Assembly (NCBI RefSeq): GCF_029227915.1 | Contig: NC_079882.1 | Span: 5,580,001 to 5,644,000, forward strand | Direction: 5' to 3' | Length of the DNA stretch: 64,000 nucleotides | Source of the DNA: Hydractinia symbiolongicarpus | Taxonomy: Eukaryota > Cnidaria > Hydrozoa > Anthoathecata > Hydractiniidae | Shown here: positions 54,701-64,000 of the stretch, piece by piece | Numbering within the stretch: the first letter of the stretch is position 1 | Layout of the letters: each line of letters opens with the position of its first letter | The notes under the pieces: model-generated | What the model was told of the DNA's origin: nothing | The model's database searches: none | Seen by the model: the letters and a program-made list of their open reading frames with translations, nothing else | Program-made: the position numbers and the translations under genes

Positions 54701-56188
54701 ATTCATTGTGGAACCAACGTAATAATGGCATATGGGACCAATGAAGTTCAGATAACGATTCTTCTTAAATATTCGATAACATTTCTTTAGAAAATTATTT
54801 AGCAGCTATTGCGAAATTTATTAATTTTTTTGTCATTGAATTATTTTTTGGACTGTTACTCACACTTTCTGTTTAAAGCAAAAATTATAGGTTAATAAGA
54901 TCTGATTTTAATTGGTGCACACAAGGTGTCGAAACGCTTTAAATACTGGATACCATTTCCTTTTTGGTAAAAGCATTCCAAGGGAAATCAGTTATGTAAG
55001 TATTGTTTTAAGATTGTAGTGGAGAAAATGCCGTGGTATCTTTCATAGTTAAGCTATCCTGCCAGATATAAACAATTTTGGTGCAACAAGAGGTTAAAGA
55101 GAGGGGAAATTGTTGAGGAGGAAACTGGTAATTTAAACTCTTACCGCATTCGCAGCGATGCATTTTTATGACAGCCCGCCGCGGCATCATTATATAAAAA
55201 AGGGTTAAGACAAATCTTAAAATAATATTCGCAAATTTTTTTTTAGTGTTTGTTTGTTTTGATGTCAGTAGGAATGTCTATCTGTCAATTTGAAGACTAG
55301 TTTTATATAATACCTTTAAAGGTCGTTAGTTCAATATTCGAAATGTTTTAATTTCCAATGCTGTTGCATATTTTTATAAGAACCTGAAAATTTGGGTTGG
55401 AAGTGTTTTGTTTTTACATTTTTCACATGATCAGCATTAAATTTAATTATCCATGATCTTGTAATATATAATGTCCTTTTTCAAGTCATTTCTATAGCTC
55501 TTTGCTTTATTCTGCAAAGAATAAAAAAAAATAAAAAAAAAATACTCCCAAAATCAATCTAAAGCTGCTTCTTCCTTATTGGCGTCACAAATTCTTTCTA
55601 GTAAAAATTTCTCCTTCCCAACTACAATTTCGTAATGTGGACGAATTCTCAGGAAAGTAAAATAACATTGACATTTTAGAAAGTCTATTGTAAATCCAGG
55701 TAGAGATAGAACTTTTCTGTTTTAAAAACTGGCGTATATCCAAATTGGTAGAAGAATTTGTCTCAGTCTTACCTCTGTAGTCGGTAGGCCATTTGGATCC
55801 ACGCTTGTAAAAAACGGCTTTTCTTTGACCAAAGAGGATTGTAATTTTTACCAGTCATAAAGAAGCTATAAAAAAAGTTGACACCAGAAAAGATGGGTTA
55901 AAGCTTGAAAGAAAATTCACTTGCCAATTAAATATCGTTGCGAAACCTAAAACACATTCTGGGAGAAGGTCTTTGACAACCCTAATTTTTCGACTATGTT
56001 AAAGACCGGAAAATTCGACAGGGTAACTAAAATTGTCGCCTTAAAGGAAGTTAAGTTTCTCCCGCTATTAAAGTAACTTGTCAAAAATAAATATTTATCA
56101 CTTTAATTTTGCATAAATTGAATTCATCTATCTCGTTATTTTAACAAATCCAATTATTTGCTTTGTTACCTACTCAAGCTGTTGGAAA
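51760..56188. other. Intergenic region downstream of SEC61A
   Basis: It begins with the SEC61A 3'UTR. The rest is AT-rich and mostly featureless. A 99-codon plus-strand frame at 53465-53764 has a hydrophobic run followed by a basic tail and is listed only as a weak candidate in the findings. ATG plus a donor-like GTGAGT at 54506-54555 could be a first exon, but nothing downstream supports it. Confidence 0.4.
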
Positions 56189-57523
56189 ATGGATCAGCTA
56201 AAGCTTGTTGGATTTTGTTGCGTGTTGTTGATTCTAAATGTTGAAGGTAAGAAAATATTTGTTACCTGAATTTCGTTTATTGTTTGAAGCTTCGAGAGGG
56301 TTTTACAGTCACGAAGTATTAAAAAGGAGGAAATTGTAAACGCCTGGTTATATAGCTAATAGACTAACATTCCATGTGACGAACCTATTAGAAAATACGT
56401 ATTTATATATAAGAAAGTTAGGCAGTGGATTCATTCTAGATGTTTAACCACCTCGAAGAATGACCTCTGGTAGTATTTAGCAGATCTGCAACTTTCTATA
56501 TAAAGAAATTGTCATCTTTGTTTCCATGCTTTTTCCTTCTTTTAATATGACAGAAGTAGCGAAAAATTCTAATTTCAAAGTAAATTTTGCAGTCTTTATT
56601 TCATAATAAAAAGGAAAAAAGGTCTGGGAACAAAGCTTATCATGTTTTTTCTTTTCATTGTTTTTTTGAATTTCTTGGGGCAGGAGTATATACCCACATA
56701 ATTTTTCCTTATTACTTAACTTAAATATCATTTTTCATCTCGTATTATAGGAGCGATTTCTTCTTGCGATGACTTGTTAAAGACATACCTTGAGTTAACT
56801 GGTAAGAACTCTTTGAAATCTAATGTTTTAAAAGTATTTGTCCAATGGCTGACTAAACAAGTAGCAGGCTAATGCATTGTTAATGAGTTTTCAGTCTTTC
56901 AATTCCAATACTTTGCAGTTCAGAACACAAGAAATCGTTATTGCACATAACCGTTCATGTTGAGAAATCCTGCTAGCATTGTTGGATGGACTAGAATATG
57001 GCACGTGTCGTGTAATCTTACGAGAAAAAACAATAAATAAGCGAAGAAATTTTAAATAAATGTCAACAGGAAATTACAAATAAAATATTAGCTTTTATAA
57101 ATTTTTCTTCGAGAAACACCATTATAATTTGATCACTTAGGAATGATTAGGGTCAATATGACAAAATAAGGTTAATGTAAATACACCTTTTCCGAATTTA
57201 TTTTCTTTGATGTGCCGCAGCTCTTTCTCAACCTTTTTAAAAAAAATGAATGTAATTTTCGAAATCCTTACATGAAAATTAATAAATCGTGAAATTTTCA
57301 TATTCATACATCAAACAAACAACCTGCTACAACAGTTTTTTTAATTTTGTACTAATTCACTTTTGCTCGAAGATGAGAAAACATCAAAATTCCAAAATTA
57401 AAAAAAAATGTAATTCGGAAAGCGTGTATTACTTAGTGTAATATTACTGATTGTCCAGGCTATACGCTTTTAAAAGAACAAATCATAGAGTGCAAGCAGC
57501 ACATTCGTACAACTTTAGAGTGA
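56189..57523 (+). CDS. Small secreted peptide or protein, unrecognised
   Basis: Exons 56189-56246, 56751-56801 and 57459-57523 join in phase 1 to 57 aa. Exon 1 encodes a clear signal peptide (LVGFCCVLLILNVEG) and ends at a gtaag donor. The mature part, about 37 residues, starts near AISSCDDLLKTY and has two Cys (in SSCDD and IIECKQH), with helical, amphipathic-looking spacing. The stop TGA at 57521 overlaps a possible GTGAGT donor at 57520, so a longer isoform with further exons is possible. The layout (signal-peptide exon, then short phase-1 exons) resembles the downstream peptide-precursor gene. No known family is recognised. A venom-like, antimicrobial or signalling role would be guesswork. 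Existence of the gene is likely; its exact 3' end is not. Confidence 0.55.
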
Positions 57524-59736
57524 GTTTGGAATAGACTGGACTTTATTTCTAAATCTAAGAACATCAAAAAGAGGTTGCTTTTTTTCTTTCCAACGATATT
57601 ATGAGAACATCTGCTGGTTTTGGAATGCAAAGAAATTGAGACTCTGCGCCTAACTTCAACTAAACTTCAATTAAAAAACAAATATATTATCAGGCATACG
57701 TTTGTGTCACTACTTCCCAGTTTAAAGTTTAAACATTTATTTTATTCATGGATTTAAACTTACCCAAAAACCAGGAGAAAAACAGTAAAAAGAGTTCCAG
57801 CTTCCTTTCTTTTTTGTTAAAGGTGTTTTTAAAACATATTAAAAGTAGAAATAGAATAAAATGGAAAGAACAGATTTGTAGATGCAATGGTTTAAAAATG
57901 AAATTAAAATACAAGGAAAAATGGTTACAAGGAAAAAATCTTTTTTTCATTTCTATCTGGATTTTTCGAATTTATAATTAGAGGGGAAATAATTCCAGAT
58001 TAATTTAGATTTATTTAAAATTGCAGCTTGTTAAAATGTTTGTTTGAAAATTTGAATACGAGCTTTTATTTATATATGTATTCTTTATCTTCACATCAAA
58101 TTCTGGAAAAAAAGGTTCACGCAATGTGCATACACGAACAAACTCAAATATTTCATTTATGTTCATTTTTGTTCAGATTAAGAAATCCAAAACGGTTTTA
58201 GAACGTGCAAAACCTCAGTGAAGTAAAATGGAGGAAAAGGCAGGAATTTTTTTTTTAAAAAAAACAAAATGTCAAAAATAACCTCAGCTTTTTTAAGGAA
58301 GAGGGCGGAGGAGACTAAAAAAGCCTTCTCCCTTTTTTGTAATAACTTCTAAAACCGTTCTAGGGATTGAAATTTGGTGACTTTTTATTCATCATTTTAA
58401 TTACGTTACGCCTGTTGCCATGGTGACTCATCGGTGAACAGATAGTCAGGGAACAAATTTTTTTGTTAAATATTCTTACTCACTGTTGCAAAGTCATATA
58501 AATGTCTAACATTTTTCAAGGTTCGAAAATATAATGATGACGTCAACTTTCGTGACTTTTAGAAGGGTTTTAAGGACCCCTCGTCAATTTAGAGCCCCCA
58601 AATTCCTCCACTTGAATAAGCCTAAGCATTATGCAAAAGGAGATGGAAATGTAGTTAGCATAGATATCCATTTTAAATTCGTAAGTTTTTATTTGAGCCA
58701 TCGCATAGTTTGCAAAGATTCTACCCAAACTTTGAAATGTAAATTTTAACGTTACAATGAAGAATGCATGTAAATTTCCCACAGTAAACAGGTAGCAGCT
58801 ATACCTCTTTGAATCATTTCTCTAACCGGCCTCGTTATCACAATAAGTCTAACATTACCAAGTCCTAGAATTAGAAGAACTGCACATGATAGGGCCATAA
58901 AAGTAGAACTTCATGGCAACAAAATGCGTTGAAAATTCTTCACCACCCACCTTCACCTGCCAAAAAGTATTTCGATTTGACGTTTTACTGTGTTATATTT
59001 TTTTTCTTTTTTTCACTAGTTTGTTTCTTAATATGTATCTACCGAACAACTCAACGTCGGTAATTAAATATTTCTCCAAAGTAACCCCTTTAAATATATA
59101 ATATAATTTTTTTTTTCGCCACATGAGGTAAAAACAGCTGCTGTGAGCTATAAAACATGGACTAATTAAATAATCTTTAGGCGTGGTCTTGAAATGTTTT
59201 TGGTTTCTATAAAATAATAATTTTAGTATAATAAGACTCCTTGGATGCAATAAATATGTTAAGAGAAAAGAAAAAAGAAAAGAAAAATTTCGTGATAAAA
59301 CTTTGGCAAAGTCATTGTCAAAATTAACCTTAAGATAAAATTTCTCAACGTTTTTTATTAGCAAATATTAAAATGCTATTTGCAATAAAATTATTCTTTT
59401 TTTGGAACAAAAAAGAAAGAAACAATTTTGTAACTTTGCTTTGTCTTCATTGTTTGGAAAACAACCAGGCCATTTTGCACAGGTGAGACGACAATTTCTT
59501 ACAGGCACACAATGCAGCTGTATAGAAGGTTAAAGGTTAAATATTTCAAATAGAAATGTTGCAACACAGGTGATAGGTTGCATTTACAGAAATCTGGAAT
59601 TATAAAAGTTTAATTGGAAATATATAGTTTGATATATCTTGAGGGAAAACAATTGAATTTTTGATATATATTATGGGAGAGAGATTTAGTTTCACAGCTC
59701 TTTTGAATTTCCAATTTTGAACATTCTTCCTCCTCT
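57524..59736. other. Intergenic region before the peptide-precursor gene
   Basis: AT-rich. Overlapping frames on both strands at 57729-57981 and 58993-59364 are low-complexity and without similarity. A segment at about 58300-58560 containing TGACGTCA-like and CCATGGTGACTCA motifs looks like a dispersed repeat, but I could not define ends. Confidence 0.35.
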
Positions 59737-59765
59737 TGACGTCATGGATGATAAGGTATATATAT
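59737..59765 (+). promoter_or_regulatory. CRE (TGACGTCA) plus TATA box upstream of the peptide-precursor gene
   Basis: A full palindromic cAMP-response element, TGACGTCA, at 59737-59744 is followed 12 bases later by TATATATAT at 59757-59765. The start codon is at 59831, leaving room for a short 5'UTR of about 40 bases. CRE-TATA pairs are common in neuropeptide promoters, which fits the gene's apparent nature. In AT-rich DNA the TATA alone means little; the eight-base CRE is the better signal. Confidence 0.5.
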
Positions 59766-59830
59766 TTTGGCGAGCAGAATCTTAATGCATTAATTTGTCT
59801 GCAACCAGAGAAGAATTTCTGCAGTTGTGT

Positions 59831-62800
59831 ATGAAGATGACTTTCGTCGCGAAATTATTGGTCTTTTCACTATGTGTTGTATTGGTGTGTAGCTACAAGC
59901 TTGAAAATTCAGGTGGTAAGGAAAAAGGAGAAAATGCTTCTTCTACGTTATTTAATATTAAAAAAAGTTGAATTATTATAGAATAAAATTAGAAATATGC
60001 AAGGCATATAATTAAGCTGTCATCTTTGCATATTATAGCAAAGCAAACACAATTTTTCATAAACTTCAACTACGCAAAAAATATCCATCGGCTGGACTGC
60101 ATTGATATCCGGACATTTAAAATGTTCACATCAATGCTAGCCAAAAATATCAAGCTGCAAAACTCGATTCAACGTTTTAAAATTTAACTGTCAAGAAACC
60201 ATATAAAAGCGGTATAACTAGGTTTTCTAACATGCACGCTATTTACAAGAACTATCTATATCCTGAGATTTACTCAACAGTATGAATGTGCCATGCATAA
60301 GCCCGCAGTCACAATCCTTATTTAAATTACGTAAGTTAGGACATGATTTATCAACCCTTAAAATTTGAGATGGATACTAGTCGTGAAAAGAATTACCAAC
60401 AAAAATAAAATACAATAAAAACGAACATTTAGTCAAAATCTAAACATCTTTTTTTGTCAATAAAAAATAAATACTATGGTTTAACCATAATTTATGTCTG
60501 AATCTGTGTTAGAAAGATCTAAGCGAACACGGTTACAGTAATTACAGCCATTTATTAATATAGTTCAAAACTGCTACTTTATCTCGTATTGTGCCTCGTT
60601 ATTTTATAGATGTCGACAATCATAATTCCGACTCAACCGAAAACCGTAACTTCGAATCGACGGACAATCAAAAACGTGATCTAAGTAAGCAAACTTTTTG
60701 CGTTTTTAATTATTCCAATGCATTAATCTTGACGCAATAAGAAAAGAAAAGCTACCAGGAGCATCTATTTGTTCTAATGTCTAGTACAGATACCTAAAAA
60801 TAAATAACTTTCTATAAGTTTTTTATAGAAAGTTTCAAATAAGAGCTTTGTTAAGCTGCGCCGCCAAGGTTTTTTTATTAGAACGCAATACAGTTTAACA
60901 AAAGTTTGTAGGTTTAGAATTATATGCTGGGAAGAGATTTAAATTTTCATGACTACTATTAATTAAATTTTATTAAGATATACTTTACTTTTGCTTTCTT
61001 CACCATCTTTTTTGGGTTTCGGTGGGTTCAAACCCTGTGCTAATCGTTCCAGCGAGGAATTAAGCCTTTTAAGAGTTGATATTTTAGTTGATTTTCTGAT
61101 AAGGAATTTTCCTGCTCTCACAAATCGTTATCTAAACTGGAACTTCTTTATAAGATCCGTTTTTTTAAAAAAAAATCAGTAAAATTCTTTTCACCTTAAA
61201 TAGAAATCCTAAAACCACTCGGGATTCCTTTGCGTTTTCTTGTTGATGATTAATATAAAGAATAATTTAATAATTTAATAGTTTTAAATAATAAATATTA
61301 GCACACACAAGATTTTAGGCAAACCGTTCTGGTTCGCCCCATGTTCCATCAGACCTGTAATTTCTAGAACCCAGACCCTAGATTACCACGTGCCAAATAC
61401 TCCGCAGGTGTATAGTCAAACTGGATCTCAGGAAGCATAACTATTATTTCAACACTGTTTTGTCCAATTTTTCACATTATTTTATTGTTTATTTGATTCA
61501 GCATCAAGAAACGAGTTAAATCATGCCGAAGACACACGTAAGTCAAAATGACTTGTTATTCTAATTGCTGTAACTCAACAGTCTACTTGTGTTATAAATG
61601 ATACATTTTTTTTCAATGTAGCGTTGAGACTTGGACGTGAAGCAAAACGAAAAACGCGTAAGTTTCGTTAACTTTTGAATAAGAGAGAAAGTGTGTTTCT
61701 GTTCTAGTTATACATTTTCCCAATTTCAAGCATTTTAAGGTAAATATCATTTTTTAATTTCTTGAAAGTTTCTGATATATCTATACATTTACAATTTCAG
61801 CATTAGGGTTTAATCGTGCACGTTGGTTTCCATTAGCAACAATTCGAAGCTACATTGCACGTTTAAAACTAAGTCACGATTTGTTTTCCTTGAAACAATT
61901 CTTTTACTGGCAAAATTGTTTTTTTAGCGTTAAGACTTGGAAGAGAATCTGATCGTGGTCGAAATACACGTAATATTTTTTTTCATTATTATTTTATGAT
62001 ATCCCATAACCAAAACAAGCATACCAAATTGCGTGGTGAACACTGGCTCCACTCTGCAATATACCTTAAAAATTAAAATAATCAAAGTTCAATACTAACT
62101 AACATAAAGACCAGAACTCTTTCAAGAACGCTCTCAATAAGATCTACTGAAACTTTTTCGACGCAATATTTAATTAAGGATTTAAATAGTAGGAGAATGC
62201 ATAAGACACACGCAAACACCGTGCGCTAGACGAGTTGAGCGGTAGACTGATATAATGGTGCAAGTCTGGCTCATATTGTCTACAATAAACCAAATAACAA
62301 ATATATAATAAAATATAATAAAATAACCAAATAACATAACACAACAAAAAAATTCGTTATTACACCTTTTACCCATCCTATGCTCTTTCAGCTTTAAGAC
62401 TTGGCCGTGAATCTGATCAGGCAAGAAACACACGTAAGTCTTGGTTATCTAATGCTGTAAAAATATTTCACAACATTTCGATTCATTTTCTATAAAAAAT
62501 ATTTTAGCCTTACGACTTGGACGCGAATTATATCATGAAAGAAAAGACATACGTAAGTCATGAGTTAAACTCACAGCATCATAGGAATTTATGGTAAAAA
62601 ATGAGATCTCTTTAGACTAAGTTCCAGTTCTGTCGTTAGTTTTCTTTGAACAATAGATGCACAACATATCAGTTGATTGAAATCAACGAAACTTATATTG
62701 CCAAATAACACCTATATTTCTATATAGCATTAAGACTGGGGCGAGAATCGGAAGATGACACTCGTAAGTTCACCAAATCTTTATCTTTTCTAAATAGCCG

Positions 62801-64000
62801 CTCTTTATTTTATTTTCACTGCTTAAAAGCAGGAAATATAACAGCCAACTGATTTTCCCAATCTGATTCTTGATCAAAAGAGATGTAAGGATAGAGAAAT
62901 AAAGAGTTCCACAACAATACTGTATTATTTTATGATAATTCAGAGCGTTGTAAGAATTTATTGCGTTCTTGCAATTTTTAGCGATTTATATTTTTGCCAC
63001 TCCAATTATATTTAGCTTTACGACTTGGACGAGAATCTAACTATGCCAAGGAAACTCGTAAGTTTCTTTTAGATAATAGAAACACAGCATGTAAATTGAT
63101 TGAAATCAAATAAAACTTATAATGCTTAATATCTTTGTTTAGCATTAAGACTGGGGCGAGAATCTGATCGGGCAAGAAACACACGTAAGTTCACCAAACT
63201 TCATTTTTTCTAAATAACTGCATTTATTGGGTCTAAAAATGGGAGCTGAAACATCCCATTGCTTTTTCGGTTAAAACAATTTATATATGAAAAGAGACTT
63301 AAGAAAATCCTATAAGTACATGTCAGTGCAACGAGAGAGATTGCTACAAGGAAAAAACTTTAAATACAACCGCGTACATTGTTGCTTTGTCGAGCATCAT
63401 ATCGTGAAAAAGCAGGTTTTTATTCTGACACTCCAATTATGTTTAGCTTTACGACTTGGACGAGAATCTAACTATGCCAAGGAAACTCGTAAGTTTCTTT
63501 TAAACAAGAGATACATAATATTAACTGATTGAAGTCAATTAAAACATATATTGCAAAATAAGCATAAGATTGGGACGAGAAGGCTCTAATTCTAAAAACA
63601 ACACACGGTCAAGCTTTTTTTGATAAATCACTGTTTGCGATTTACGCTAGGAAATTTACACAGCTTTTCATCTTTAGCATTAAGACTTGGAAAACACTCT
63701 CGTTACGCTGAAGACACATGTAAGTTGCATTTGAAGAATCAATTCCATCTTACAGGCCACTTGAATATACTGTCGTTCTGTTCTAACTGAATTCACAGCA
63801 GGGAGCTATATTTCAGCTGTATTTTGATTTTTCAATGATAATATCAGTTTAATTGCAGCGTTAAATATTAATTATTCCACTAAAACAAAAATGATCACAA
63901 AAATTTGTTATGAAACTAAAGTAGATACATAAACGAAAGATCACTGTACCTATCAATTGCTTCATTGTGTCCTTTTAGCGTTAAGACTTGGACGGCAACA
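59831..64000 (+). CDS. Putative amidated-peptide (PLRL-NH2) precursor built from microexons; 3' end beyond window
   Basis: Exon 1 (59831-59915) encodes a signal peptide (VAKLLVFSLCVVLVCS). Then come an acidic spacer (60610-60684), a linker (61502-61537) and microexons, all phase 1-1: 61622-61657, 61801-61821 (degenerate, PLGFNRA), 61928-61969, 62392-62433, 62508-62552, 62728-62763, 63016-63057, 63143-63184, 63447-63488, 63678-63719 and a partial one from 63979. Except for the degenerate one, each encodes PLRLG followed by Arg (Lys in 63678), then ESDRARNT, ESNYAKET or similar; the leading residue comes from the split codon. LRLG-Arg is a classic amidation and processing site, so about ten copies of a peptide ending PLRL-NH2 are predicted, for example NTPLRL, ETPLRL and DIPLRL amides. 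Basic residues (R, K, RK) three residues upstream could set the N-termini. Probably a neuropeptide preprohormone; the family is not one I recognise. The splice from 63719 to 63979 changes Pro to Ser. Confidence 0.82.
62500..63606 (+). repeat. Tandem two-exon cassettes within the peptide-precursor gene
   Basis: Microexon pairs plus flanking introns repeat: (62508+62728), (63016+63143), (63447+63563). The spacing between equivalent second members is 415 and 420 bp; between first members of the last two cassettes it is 431 bp. Intron stretches also match, for example CACTCCAATTAT before the first exon and TTGATTGAAATCAA between the exons. The first exons at 63016 and 63447 are identical in coding sequence. 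Confidence 0.8.
63563..63606 (+). pseudogene. Dead microexon of the peptide-precursor gene
   Basis: The sequence after the AG acceptor reads CATAAGATTGGGACGAGAAG, where working copies read CATTAAGACTGGGGCGAGAA. One T is missing, which creates TAA in frame, and the donor GT after ACACAC has become GG. It occupies the place of the second exon in the third cassette and must be skipped for the precursor to stay open. Confidence 0.75.

Overview
The window is AT-rich metazoan nuclear DNA: genes are split into many short exons with GT/AG introns, and there is one eukaryotic tRNA gene, several transposon relics and long intergenic stretches. The gene content, an amidated-peptide-type precursor with single-Arg processing sites, a GCC2/GCC3-HYR-sushi secreted protein and 'CCTCG' foldback elements suggest a cnidarian, probably a hydrozoan or other medusozoan. 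The organism is inferred from style, not proven. All exon models were built by hand from splice sites, reading-frame phase and protein similarity.

Layout. (1) 0.6-11.6 kb, plus: a 15-exon gene for a secreted mosaic protein of about 1025 aa (four TSP1-like repeats, sushi, two HYR, sushi, a SEA-like segment, two ephrin-receptor-like Cys modules, and a C-terminal ILEI/FAM3 domain). (2) 14.7 kb: tRNA-Leu(CAG). (3) 15.8-29.1 kb, plus: a five-exon gene for a protein of about 2881 aa with a possible myristoylation N-terminus, two six-Cys motifs of constant C-x4-C spacing, about fifty 43-46-residue Pro/Glu/Val repeats and a basic tail. Its fourth intron holds a truncated LINE and a piggyBac-type MITE side by side. 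(4) 30.6-36.9 kb, minus: a complete but divergent alpha-tubulin that lacks the acetylatable Lys40. (5) 38.1-44.7 kb, minus: ALG8, the ER glucosyltransferase, in 13 exons. (6) 44.9-45.5 kb: a broken Penelope-like element. (7) 48.6-51.8 kb, plus: SEC61A, the translocon pore subunit, in 8 exons. (8) 56.2-57.5 kb, plus: a probable small secreted peptide gene. (9) 59.8 kb to the window end, plus: a secreted precursor in which a PLRLG-R/K peptide motif recurs on separate 36-45 nt microexons. The gene runs off the window.

The genes do not form a pathway. ALG8 and SEC61A are both ER housekeeping genes and lie head to head about 3.9 kb apart, with the Penelope fragment between them. The least ordinary loci are the microexon precursor at 59.8-64 kb, whose exons were amplified as two-exon cassettes, one copy now broken; the giant repeat protein with its recent 819-bp and 405-bp internal duplications; the ILEI-terminated mosaic protein; and the Lys40-less alpha-tubulin.
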